Part shown: positions 10,628 to 15,572 of the stretch, piece by piece
Position numbering within the stretch: position 1 is the first letter of the stretch
Layout: every line of letters begins with the position of its first letter
Virus record (IMG/VR): IMGVR_UViG_3300017917_003154
Span: 1 to 23,313 of that record
DNA length: 23,313 nt
Source of the DNA: a virus
Direction: 5' to 3' (one strand)
Notes under the pieces: model-generated
What the model saw: the letters and a program-made list of their open reading frames with translations, nothing else
The model's database searches: none
What the model was told of the DNA's origin: nothing
Made by a program: the position numbers and the translations under genes

Positions 10628-10646
10628 CTAATTCAGTGTGAATTAG
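10628..10646 (-). repeat. Perfect 8-bp stem-loop abutting a ribosome-binding site
   Basis: Minus strand CTAATTCA CAC TGAATTAG, a perfect inverted repeat with a 3-base loop. The last two bases of the stem are also the first two of the AGGAG ribosome-binding site of the 81-aa gene. In the mRNA the hairpin would hold the 5' edge of the site, so it may tune translation or mark an RNA processing point. No T-run follows, so it is not an intrinsic terminator. Confidence 0.6.
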
Positions 10647-10670
10647 AACTTTTTAAGGGGTTGCTATCCC

Positions 10671-10699
10671 AATAAAAAAGCAGGGAATTTCCCTGCTTT
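10671..10699 (-). terminator. Rho-independent terminator
   Basis: Minus strand AAAGCAGGGAA / TTCCCTGCTTT forms an 11-bp near-perfect palindrome (effective loop 3-5 bases) followed by TTTTTTATT. It lies 8 bases after the stop of the 46-aa basic protein gene and ends the leftward glycosyltransferase operon, separating it from the gp25 block. Confidence 0.88.
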
Positions 10700-10706
10700 A
10701 TCTATA

Positions 10707-10847
10707 TCAACCTTGACCTCTGTAACGCTTTTTCCTGCCATTACGTGATGTGGCAGAGAGTTTGGTATTTTGAGAGAGACCTTGGCGCGTTTTTTTTGGT
10801 CTACTCTCAATAACGACTTTACCAGACAATGAAGGGCGCTTAGACAT
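10707..10847 (-). CDS. Small basic protein (46 aa)
   Basis: ATG TCT AAG CGC begins MSKRPSLSGKVVIESRPKKT and the protein ends NGRKKRYRGQG. Roughly one third of residues are K or R and there is no hydrophobic segment, suggesting binding to nucleic acid or to another phage component. A ribosome-binding site (AGAGGA, eight bases before the ATG) supports the start. It begins two bases after the stop of the 57-aa gene and is the last gene before the intrinsic terminator. Short proteins of this look are common in cyanomyovirus genomes; no function is known to me. Confidence 0.8.
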   Translation of the reverse strand: MSKRPSLSGKVVIESRPKKTRQGLSQNTKLSATSRNGRKKRYRGQG

Positions 10848-10849
10848 AA

Positions 10850-11023
10850 TTAATCCTCTGAATCACGTGTACATTCTACCACAAGGTCCTCTGGTTTGGG
10901 AACCCCTGTCTCATAATATTGTTGAGACAGTTCATCCATGACCTCAAACATTTCTTCTTGAGAGAGGTACTGGTACAAAACTCTACCAGCACACAGAATT
11001 CTAAATGATTCTTGTTTTTTCAT
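10850..11023 (-). CDS. Unknown protein (57 aa)
   Basis: MKKQESFRILCAGRVLYQYL starts a 57-residue acidic protein (about ten E/D in the C-terminal half) without recognisable motifs. Its ATG lies 23 bases inside the end of the glycosyltransferase gene, in another frame, and its stop is two bases before the next ATG, so the three genes look translationally coupled. The AGGA next to the ATG is too close to be an ideal ribosome-binding site, which again fits coupling. Confidence 0.72.
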   Translation of the reverse strand: MKKQESFRILCAGRVLYQYLSQEEMFEVMDELSQQYYETGVPKPEDLVVECTRDSED

Positions 11024-11756
11024 GTCCTACACGAATCTGAGGGTGGCACCAAATTTCAAAACCACACTTCTTGGCTTCCAGGCAGAAGGAAACATCTTCA
11101 CCACACATATCCTGAACCTCACCAGAGTCAAAGACTTGCATCTGAGGGGCAAACCATGGATACTTCATATCAACATGTTCAAAGACGCCTTTCTTAATCA
11201 GAACCCAACCAAAACCTGTGTAATCCACCGTGAATGGTTTTTTTCTGTTGGTAATGGTATCAACCATCTCATGGTTCATGACGCCTCCATTCTTCTTGAA
11301 GTCATCCTCTTCCAACCAGTGAGCAACTGAGGTGGTTCTACCATCTTCTGTGGCATACCAACCTGCTGCAATATCCTTGTCCATGGCAAAAATTGCCCAG
11401 AATGCATCTGTGTTAAAGACAATATCGCTGTCAATCCAGAGTTGATAGTCATAATTCAGTTTACCCTGCCAAGGTTCTTGGTCTGGTCCTGCCAATACAT
11501 TTGCACCAAGAACTTTACAACGTGCAAAGTTTACCATTGAACTATAGTCTTGTGAGATTTGAATACTTGCCCCTGCCTGTACCAGATCAAAACACAGTTG
11601 TACGAAGTTCTTCAAAAAGATATATGAAACCCCACGTCCTGGAAGACAAAATACAATACTCTTACCTCTAATTCGCTCCAGACATTCTTCCCTATTAAAC
11701 AAAGGTTGTTCTTCCTCTGTAGATTTTTTTGCTTTTACAGTAAATCCTTTAGCCAT
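11001..11756 (-). CDS. Glycosyltransferase, GT-A fold, family 2-like
   Basis: 251 residues. After a short charged N-terminus, KSIVFCLPGRG (32-42) is the first strand of a nucleotide-sugar binding fold. YQLWIDSDIVF (104-114) contains the D-S-D metal/sugar-nucleotide motif at 109-111. CGEDVSFC (218-225) is the acceptor-side ED motif and RVGHEK (242-247) a possible C-terminal metal ligand. These are GT-A features seen in cyanophage glycosyltransferases, which may decorate virion proteins or host surface sugars; donor and acceptor cannot be read from the sequence. No Shine-Dalgarno is visible before the ATG. A 14-bp perfect palindrome lies 20 bases upstream. Confidence 0.88.
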   Translation of the reverse strand: MAKGFTVKAKKSTEEEQPLFNREECLERIRGKSIVFCLPGRGVSYIFLKNFVQLCFDLVQAGASIQISQDYSSMVNFARCKVLGANVLAGPDQEPWQGKLNYDYQLWIDSDIVFNTDAFWAIFAMDKDIAAGWYATEDGRTTSVAHWLEEDDFKKNGGVMNHEMVDTITNRKKPFTVDYTGFGWVLIKKGVFEHVDMKYPWFAPQMQVFDSGEVQDMCGEDVSFCLEAKKCGFEIWCHPQIRVGHEKTRII

Positions 11757-11776
11757 AAAATTTTCAATTTAAAATG

Positions 11777-11790
11777 TTGATACGTATCAA
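11777..11790. promoter_or_regulatory. 14-bp perfect palindrome upstream of the glycosyltransferase gene
   Basis: TTGATACGTATCAA reads the same on both strands. It sits in the 53-base gap between the 111-aa gene and the glycosyltransferase gene, inside a possible weak leftward promoter (TTGAAT-17-TTAAAT on the minus strand). The position suggests an operator or a DNA-binding site; no binding protein can be named. Confidence 0.5.
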
Positions 11791-11809
11791 TTCAATGATA
11801 CTGGTTTAT

Positions 11810-12145
11810 TTAGTTCTCGTCAATATCGTCCTCTGACCATTCTTTCATGTGTTCCATTACTTCTTCCAAGGAATATGTCTTGACTTTTCCTGAATCAATG
11901 TCTTCTACCATCTGCATCAGATATTCAAGGAACTCTTTGGGGTATACATCATCCTCATTCAAAGACACCCAGAACCACTCTATACACTCCTGTAAGGGGT
12001 CTTCTACGGTTCTTGGTAGGGCATAGTCCTCATAGTTGCTTCTCATCAAATCTGACCAGATCCTGAAGGTACTTCTGATGGATTGCCAACCTGTCATCCA
12101 GCAGTGTCCAATCCAATATTCATACCAATTAAGTTTTTTTGCCAT
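11810..12145 (-). CDS. Unknown acidic protein (111 aa), tryptophan-rich N-terminus
   Basis: MAKKLNWYEYWIGHCWMTGW begins a protein with eight tryptophans, seven of them in the first 60 residues, and a very acidic C-terminus (EEVMEHMKEWSEDDIDEN). There is no transmembrane helix. The ATG lies 17 bases inside the end of the 53-aa gene in another frame, so translation is probably coupled; no Shine-Dalgarno is seen. I recognise no family; the length and style fit the conserved unknown proteins of cyanomyoviruses. Confidence 0.8.
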   Translation of the reverse strand: MAKKLNWYEYWIGHCWMTGWQSIRSTFRIWSDLMRSNYEDYALPRTVEDPLQECIEWFWVSLNEDDVYPKEFLEYLMQMVEDIDSGKVKTYSLEEVMEHMKEWSEDDIDEN

Positions 12146-12290
12146 CTGTAATAATTAAAAACTCTTCTACTTGAAAGTCTGTAGATAATCCTGCATGAAT
12201 CATCTGAGAAATACCTGTGAGGGTTTTCTGGCATTCGCTCAGGGTGCCCTCACAAAACACCTTATCCCTTGCAATTAACTTATATTCCAT
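12129..12290 (-). CDS. Unknown protein (53 aa), first well-supported gene of the leftward operon
   Basis: MEYKLIARDKVFCEGTLSEC starts a 53-residue soluble protein of unknown function. The start is supported by CAGGGTAAAAAATG, an AGGG ribosome-binding site seven bases before the ATG. It overlaps the following gene by 17 bases. A near-late box (TGTAAATA, one change from NATAAATA) lies about 50 bases upstream, and a sigma70-like promoter about 240 bases upstream, so both early and late expression are possible. Confidence 0.7.
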   Translation of the reverse strand: MEYKLIARDKVFCEGTLSECQKTLTGISQMIHAGLSTDFQVEEFLIITDGKKT

Positions 12291-12397
12291 TTTTTACCCT
12301 GGGAAATTTTTTTCATATAATGGGAACCAATTATATTTACAGTTTCCCACAGACAACTCACAATATAACACAGTTCTTCAAAAAGGTCCAGGGGCAT
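12275..12397 (-). CDS. Possible small protein (40 aa)
   Basis: ATG 12397 opens MPLDLFEELCYIVSCLWETV and ends NWIS-like at TAA 12275. It is preceded by CCCAGGTAAAAATG, almost the same leader and ribosome-binding site as the 53-aa gene that it overlaps by 16 bases, which is the main reason to list it. A longer reading to 12604 would begin upstream of the sigma70-like promoter and is cysteine-rich and improbable. A plus-strand frame also covers this place, but no plus-strand gene is supported elsewhere. Confidence 0.35.
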   Translation of the reverse strand: MPLDLFEELCYIVSCLWETVNIIGSHYMKKISQGKKWNIS

Positions 12398-12532
12398 TTT
12401 TACCTGGGAAAAATTTTTTTTATGGACTTGATATCGCTTTGTCAATTTGTCACCTCTGTAGGTTAGGGGAGTCTTGTTTTTTCGCATTACCCCCACCAAG
12501 GCAACACAAATACCCCCAAATACTGCCAATTC

Positions 12533-12561
12533 ACTATAACACACATCACAACATCTGTCAA
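12533..12561 (-). promoter_or_regulatory. Sigma70-type promoter, leftward
   Basis: Minus strand TTGACA (12561-12556), a 17-base spacer, then TATAGT (12538-12533): a full -35 match and five of six for the -10. Transcription would start near 12526 and run leftward into the 40-aa, 53-aa, 111-aa and glycosyltransferase genes, stopping at the 10671 terminator. It is the best promoter in front of that operon and points to early expression by host polymerase. A second TTGACA at 12445-12440 has only a poor -10 (TAAAAA). Confidence 0.75.
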
Positions 12562-12616
12562 CCCCTATACACTGAGACCCACACATTCTCACACTGATTA
12601 ACACTGGTTTTCCACA

Positions 12617-12660
12617 GGTTTGTTATACTTTTTCCACAAGTTTGTTATACTTTTTCCACA
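12617..12660 (+). repeat. Two tandem 22-bp iterons carrying DnaA-type boxes
   Basis: Copy 1 is 12617-12638 and copy 2 is 12639-12660. They differ only at the first base; each contains GTTTGTTATAC followed by the box TTTTTCCACA. A third box follows directly after copy 2 without the GTTATAC part. Perfect direct repeats of one helical double-turn are typical of initiator binding arrays. Confidence 0.8.
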
Positions 12661-12809
12661 AGTTTTCCACAGATTTCTAATAGTTTTCCACAGGCAAATT
12701 CACTGTCTATTTGTATAACTGTAGTGAGGCACTGTGTTCTCACTGTTTTACACTTAAGACCTGTGGAAAACTTTATACATGTGCCAGAAATCTTGGTGTC
12801 CTGGGGGTG

Positions 12810-12838
12810 TTGACATTTGGGAGGATTTGTGATACAAT
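12810..12838 (+). promoter_or_regulatory. Sigma70-type promoter, rightward, without a downstream gene
   Basis: TTGACA (12810-12815), 17-base spacer, TACAAT (12833-12838). RNA would start near 12845 and run rightward across the last two boxes and then antisense to the minus-strand genes from 13002 on. No plausible plus-strand gene follows, so the product would be a non-coding transcript such as a replication primer or an antisense RNA. Confidence 0.55.
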
Positions 12839-12964
12839 GGGGGCCAAGATCACAACAACCAGACACATTTACCAACACACAGTAGATAACACAAATAATT
12901 CACATGTTTTCCACAGAATTAACACAAACTGTGGAAAACTCATTTACATTTATTCTCACATTTT

Positions 12965-12990
12965 ATTGTATGTCGCTATACACATACAAT
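12965..12990. repeat. 9-bp stem-loop between the early operon and the origin-like region
   Basis: ATTGTATGT (12965-12973), 8-base loop, ACATACAAT (12982-12990). It lies 11 bases after the stop of the 68-aa gene in the direction of transcription. No T-run follows on the minus strand, so a weak or factor-dependent terminator, or a 3' end protecting structure, is more likely than an intrinsic terminator. Confidence 0.55.
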
Positions 12991-13001
12991 CTCCGTATCT
13001 A

Positions 13002-13208
13002 TTACAAATTAAACTCAAACTTATCCTCTAACATGTATGCTAACTCACTGACATACGACCACTCTAACCATGCCACACTTTCCTGCTCTTCAGTCTCACA
13101 TGCCTCAAGTTGTTTGTATGTCTGAGTCCTGAGAAGTTCAAGTCCTTGGATGATCCTTTGTGCATCCTCTGGACATAACTCTAATTGAAAAACTTTGTTC
13201 TGTTTCAT
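13002..13208 (-). CDS. Unknown protein (68 aa), last gene of its operon
   Basis: MKQNKVFQLELCPEDAQRII opens an acidic, probably helical protein (PEDAQRIIQGLELLRTQTYKQL-type helix, then SVAWLEWSYVSELAYMLEDKF). ATG 13208 is chosen over frames reaching to 13277 because it is one base after the upstream gene's TAG, giving a tight coupled junction. No membrane segment and no known motif. It is the last of five coupled genes read from the 14068 cassette and is followed by a stem-loop and the DnaA-box region. Confidence 0.72.
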   Translation of the reverse strand: MKQNKVFQLELCPEDAQRIIQGLELLRTQTYKQLEACETEEQESVAWLEWSYVSELAYMLEDKFEFNL

Positions 13209-13209
13209 A

Positions 13210-13422
13210 CTACTTAAGGACATGAACATAATCAATGGATTTGATACACCAACCTGATGCACATGTGATCTCTTCAATTAGATCATCTTCATCATCTGCT
13301 TCCCAATTCGTTCCAATGTATTCATCTCTTAATTCTTGTTGAACTTGCTCATGAATGTGTTCTGGAATACTATCATCATCAGTGGAAAGATCAAACTCAA
13401 TGTAGGTAATTTGGTACATCAT
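13210..13422 (-). CDS. Unknown acidic protein (70 aa)
   Basis: MMYQITYIEFDLSTDDDSIP begins a strongly acidic protein (DDDSIPEHIHEQV, then EADDEDDLIEEI) ending in IKSIDYVHVLK. Two ATGs in tandem (13422 and 13419) are possible starts; a TTG at 13431 would overlap the upstream gene and is less likely. Five bases separate it from the upstream stop. The acidity resembles that of DNA-mimic or inhibitor proteins, but nothing specific supports this. Confidence 0.7.
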   Translation of the reverse strand: MMYQITYIEFDLSTDDDSIPEHIHEQVQQELRDEYIGTNWEADDEDDLIEEITCASGWCIKSIDYVHVLK

Positions 13423-13427
13423 AATTG

Positions 13428-13655
13428 TCAAAGAATAGTATCAGGATCAACACCTATGGACGACAACATTTCAGGAAGTTCATCATCAAAATAGTTGGAA
13501 ACTTCATTGAGAAGATCCTCCTCAGACAAACATTCTGCATTGTTGACTATAGTATCATAGACAAATTGTTCCATGGTTTTCATGTCCATGCTTTCCACAA
13601 GTTTCTCAGCATAAAGAGAAACAAGATCATCAAATTGGGTAGAGGTTAGAGTCAT
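13428..13655 (-). CDS. Unknown acidic protein (75 aa)
   Basis: MTLTSTQFDDLVSLYAEKLV starts a 75-residue acidic, helical protein ending MLSSIGVDPDTIL. The start at 13655 is fixed by the ATGA overlap with the stop of the 42-aa gene before it; longer readings begin at TTG inside that gene. No Shine-Dalgarno is visible, so expression probably depends on coupling. I recognise no family. Confidence 0.75.
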   Translation of the reverse strand: MTLTSTQFDDLVSLYAEKLVESMDMKTMEQFVYDTIVNNAECLSEEDLLNEVSNYFDDELPEMLSSIGVDPDTIL

Positions 13656-13780
13656 TTGGATTGTTGGATTTTGTTGATTGCAGTGGTGATAGATGTGGTC
13701 AACATGATACAAACATCTTGCTTACACACAGCATAAACAGGTTGCTTAGTATTAATGTCGAAAGTGTATTTAATGGTCAT
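13652..13780 (-). CDS. Unknown protein (42 aa)
   Basis: MTIKYTFDINTKQPVYAVCK is the start of a 42-residue protein ending NKIQQSK. Both ends are joined to neighbours: its ATG overlaps the upstream stop (TGATG) and its TGA overlaps the downstream ATG (ATGA). Such double junctions are good evidence for a real gene despite its length. It is slightly basic and has no membrane segment. Confidence 0.7.
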   Translation of the reverse strand: MTIKYTFDINTKQPVYAVCKQDVCIMLTTSITTAINKIQQSK

Positions 13781-14070
13781 CAAACTTGCTCCTCATTGTA
13801 ATAATCAATCATCATCTCATTGATCTCATCATGGTTGATCTTTTGGTCATCCCAACGAACACCATCATTGGTGGTCAGTTTATCAACATTGTGCATGTTT
13901 CTGATGAACTTTTGGTAAGGAGTTTCATCATCAGAAACATACTCTACACATGCAACAGCAGTGTTATACAGAAACTGGTTGTTTTGCATCCACAGAGCAA
14001 CATTCCAGGTCTCATAATTTGCCCAACCATTGTAGGTCTCTTGGGGCATTGCAGTGGTTTGATTTTTCAT
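13780..14070 (-). CDS. Unknown protein with NGW-NYETW-N-W motif (96 aa)
   Basis: MKNQTTAMPQETYNGWANYE begins it. The block NGWANYETWNVALW at residues 14-27 is a signature of a widespread family of small phage and bacterial proteins of unknown function. The rest is acidic with the tail EINEMMIDYYNEEQV. The first seven residues are cassette-derived (shared with unrelated neighbours), and a second in-frame ATG at residue 8 may be the ancestral start. It is first of five coupled genes down to 13002. Confidence 0.82.
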   Translation of the reverse strand: MKNQTTAMPQETYNGWANYETWNVALWMQNNQFLYNTAVACVEYVSDDETPYQKFIRNMHNVDKLTTNDGVRWDDQKINHDEINEMMIDYYNEEQV

Positions 14071-14137
14071 ACATGTATGATAGCATGGATTCTGGCAAAA
14101 GTCAAGGGGTCGTGTGCCACTTTGTTCAACTGGCACA
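14068..14137 (-). promoter_or_regulatory. Early cassette 1: stem-loop, promoter, palindrome at start codon
   Basis: In transcription order: stem TGTGCCA/TGGCACA (14137-14113), -35 TTGACT (14105-14100), 17 bases, extended -10 TGC-TATCAT (-10 at 14082-14077), ACATGT, ATG at 14070. The palindrome CATACATGTATG covers the end of the -10 and the ATG. Predicted RNA start is the A of the ATG. Confidence 0.85.
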
Positions 14138-14155
14138 TTGCTATACTTAGCAGTC

Positions 14156-14443
14156 CTAAAATGCTGCACCCAGAGCGACAAACTTGTGGTCAACTTCATG
14201 CTTTGCGATACGCTTACCATCAATCTGATAGGTATAACGCATGTGACCTTTTACGGTTTTAGAACGTTTCACGGTGAGGCAAATCTCACCAGAACGTTGA
14301 CCACTTCCATCATACTTTGCAAAGTAATGATGGCAAACGCCAGGCAGATTGTAATCAACAACTCCATTGAGTTTGTGATAGTGTTCATCAGCAATCTGCT
14401 CAGAAAGTGCAATGCTGGAGTAGAGGTCTTGAAGTTTCATCAT
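14156..14443 (-). CDS. Unknown protein (95 aa)
   Basis: MMKLQDLYSSIALSEQIADE starts a protein whose basic middle reads RSGEICLTVKRSKTVKGHMR and continues YTYQIDGKRIAKHEVDHKF. The beta-rich pattern with alternating basic residues could be a small nucleic-acid or protein-binding fold; I recognise no family. Two ATGs in tandem (14443, 14440) follow the promoter, the first at the predicted RNA start. It is the only gene of its transcription unit: the stop at 14156 is followed by the stem-loop of cassette 1 after 18 bases. Confidence 0.78.
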   Translation of the reverse strand: MMKLQDLYSSIALSEQIADEHYHKLNGVVDYNLPGVCHHYFAKYDGSGQRSGEICLTVKRSKTVKGHMRYTYQIDGKRIAKHEVDHKFVALGAAF

Positions 14444-14510
14444 ACATGTATGATAGCACAAAAACTCTAGAAAGTCAAGGGGTCGTGTGCCACTTTGTTC
14501 AACTGGCACA
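14441..14510 (-). promoter_or_regulatory. Early cassette 2
   Basis: Stem TGTGCCA/TGGCACA (14510-14486), -35 TTGACT (14478-14473), 17 bases, -10 TATCAT (14455-14450) with upstream TGC, ACATGT, then tandem ATGATG. Stem-loop, loop sequence and linker are almost identical to cassette 1, pointing to a recent duplication. Confidence 0.85.
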
Positions 14511-14519
14511 TCGTATACC

Positions 14520-14630
14520 TTACTCTCCTTGGATGATGTTAGCGACAGCATGAAGTGTGGTCCCTGTGTTATACCTTACAGATGGACTGAAGATAAACAA
14601 CACCAGGAAGATTAGACCTACAAGTTTCAT
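14520..14630 (-). CDS. Small membrane protein (36 aa)
   Basis: MKLVGLIFLVLFIFSPSVRY starts a 36-residue protein with one hydrophobic helix (residues 3-15) and a polar tail ending IIQGE. It begins seven bases after the stop of the ArdA-like gene without its own ribosome-binding site, so it is likely translated by coupling. Single-span or secreted peptides in the same distal position occur in several other cassette operons here. Function unknown. Confidence 0.6.
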   Translation of the reverse strand: MKLVGLIFLVLFIFSPSVRYNTGTTLHAVANIIQGE

Positions 14631-14637
14631 CTTTGAT

Positions 14638-15066
14638 TCAGAAGTTTTTGTGGAAGACATACCCATCATTGAAGGAAAAGTCATAGCGAAGGTTACACTC
14701 CCAGGTCTTTGTCCAATCTACAACAATAGGAGTATCATCCAGATTCAGAGGATAGCAATCATTGCAGAATTGCTCTGCAAATTGTTCCTCACTGTCATAC
14801 TCTCCATAGTAGGCATCAGTGAAATGTGCAATGCACTCAATACCAAACTCATCCACGAATGCGTCTACTGCTTCATAACAATAGTCCTCACCATTCTGGA
14901 CATACTCTTCATAATACTCTACAAAATTATCATTTCCATTCTCATTGATGAAGACAATTATGTCATCCAGTTCATAATTTTGCTCAACAAGTTCATCAAT
15001 TTTCTGTTGCACATTTGCAGGATAGGTAACAACAGTGGCAGTCATTTCAGTGGTTTGATTTTTCAT
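14638..15066 (-). CDS. ArdA-like antirestriction protein
   Basis: 142 residues, about 25% D or E. FTDAYYGEYDSEEQFAEQF at residues 82-100 matches the ArdA-type pattern (aromatic-x-YxGEYDSEEeFA), and VDW (116-118) followed by NLRYDF and DGYVF (134-138) matches the family's C-terminal part. ArdA proteins mimic DNA and block type I restriction enzymes, which would suit an early phage gene. The N-terminal half is shorter and more divergent than plasmid ArdA (about 165 residues), so the biochemical role is inferred. MKNQTTE comes from the cassette; a second ATG lies at residue 8. Confidence 0.72.
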   Translation of the reverse strand: MKNQTTEMTATVVTYPANVQQKIDELVEQNYELDDIIVFINENGNDNFVEYYEEYVQNGEDYCYEAVDAFVDEFGIECIAHFTDAYYGEYDSEEQFAEQFCNDCYPLNLDDTPIVVDWTKTWECNLRYDFSFNDGYVFHKNF

Positions 15067-15133
15067 ACATGTATAATAGCACAGAATCTTGGATTCCGCA
15101 AGGGGTCTTGTGCCACTTTGCGAAACTGGCACA
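15064..15133 (-). promoter_or_regulatory. Early cassette 3
   Basis: Stem TGTGCCA/TGGCACA (15133-15109), -35 TTGCGG (15101-15096), 17 bases, -10 TATTAT (15078-15073) after TGC, ACATGT, ATG 15066. The -10 is a better match to TATAAT than in the other cassettes but the change shortens the left palindrome arm to ATAC. Confidence 0.82.
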
Positions 15134-15142
15134 TGGTATAAC

Positions 15143-15280
15143 TTACTGGGGGCAGAATTGTGCCATCATAGCATCAATTTCTTTCTCGGAGATTGGTGCT
15201 TCACAGGGCAAAAGTGCCCAACCAGTGTTATCATCAATGTCAAAGATTTCTCCTTGCATGTCTTCAATTTCTTCCCACAT
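15143..15280 (-). CDS. Unknown protein (45 aa)
   Basis: MWEEIEDMQGEIFDIDDNTG begins an acidic 45-residue protein ending DAMMAQFCPQ. A GAGGAG ribosome-binding site overlaps the end of the preceding gene, whose stop is four bases before this ATG. This is one of few genes in the early region with a clear Shine-Dalgarno. No known motif; the stem-loop of cassette 3 follows nine bases after its TAA. Confidence 0.68.
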   Translation of the reverse strand: MWEEIEDMQGEIFDIDDNTGWALLPCEAPISEKEIDAMMAQFCPQ

Positions 15281-15284
15281 TTGC

Positions 15285-15497
15285 TCAGTTCTCCTCAGTA
15301 ACCAGGGTCAGTTGCATAACATCATCCTCCATCCATTTGAGGGTTTGAGTGTTCCATTCTTCTGCAATCATGTCACCTTCAGCATCATACAATTTCATCA
15401 ACCAGTAATCATAAACCTGACCACTTAGTTCAGAAAGGTTATAAAATGCAATGGAGATTGCGTCAACAAGTTCAGTTTGGTTCATTTCATTTTTCAT
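15285..15497 (-). CDS. Unknown protein (70 aa)
   Basis: MKNEMNQTELVDAISIAFYN starts an acidic 70-residue protein with aromatic residues and the segment YDYWLMKLYDAEGDMIAEEW. A second in-frame ATG is present at residue 5. The first ATG sits exactly six bases after the -10. It is the first gene of a two-gene unit with the 45-aa gene. I recognise no family. Confidence 0.75.
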   Translation of the reverse strand: MKNEMNQTELVDAISIAFYNLSELSGQVYDYWLMKLYDAEGDMIAEEWNTQTLKWMEDDVMQLTLVTEEN

Positions 15498-15563
15498 ACA
15501 TGTATGATAGCACAAAAACGCACAAAAGTCAAGAGGGTTTGTGCCAGTTCTTCAACTGGCACA
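15495..15563 (-). promoter_or_regulatory. Early cassette 4 (longest stem)
   Basis: The stem-loop is perfect here: ten pairs, TGTGCCAGTT with AACTGGCACA, and a four-base loop (15540-15563). -35 TTGACT (15532-15527), 17 bases, -10 TATCAT (15509-15504) after TGC, ACATGT, ATG 15497. Confidence 0.87.
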
Positions 15564-15572
15564 TGCCACACC

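Larger units (their letters stand above)
12608..12938. promoter_or_regulatory. Cluster of eight DnaA-type boxes (TTTTCCACA)
   Basis: Exact copies on plus at 12608-12616, 12630-12638, 12652-12660, 12663-12671, 12684-12692 and 12907-12915; on minus at 12762-12770 and 12930-12938. TTTTCCACA is the DnaA box form known from cyanobacterial origins (E. coli TTATCCACA). The first five starts are spaced 22, 22, 11 and 21 bases, so they lie on one face of the helix; the last two form an inverted pair. One-mismatch copies occur at about 12340 and at 13591. Confidence 0.72.
12398..13001. other. Gene-free, origin-like region
   Basis: About 600 bases with frames on both strands but no ribosome-binding sites, no family resemblance and low-complexity or cysteine-rich translations. 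It holds eight exact TTTTCCACA boxes, two 22-bp iterons, outward-facing promoters on both strands and a 9-bp stem-loop at its right end. The combination (DnaA-type boxes in phase, iterons, AT-rich flanks, promoter without a gene) is what one expects of a replication origin or of a region that recruits host DnaA. This is inference from sequence motifs only. Confidence 0.6.

Noticed and set aside
12275-12604. 109-aa minus-strand frame starting MLISVRMCGSQCIG
   Set aside because: Its start lies upstream of the good promoter at 12533-12561, the N-terminal part is cysteine-rich without family resemblance, and no ribosome-binding site is seen. Only the 40-aa tail from 12397 is kept, at low confidence.
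12645-12878. 77-aa minus-strand frame across the DnaA-type boxes
   Set aside because: Its C-terminal part merely translates the TGTGGAAAA repeats; no start signal. The DNA repeats explain the frame.
12711-13125. Plus-strand frames after the rightward promoter (106 and 73 aa)
   Set aside because: The longer starts upstream of the promoter, both run antisense into well-supported minus-strand genes, and neither has a ribosome-binding site or motif.
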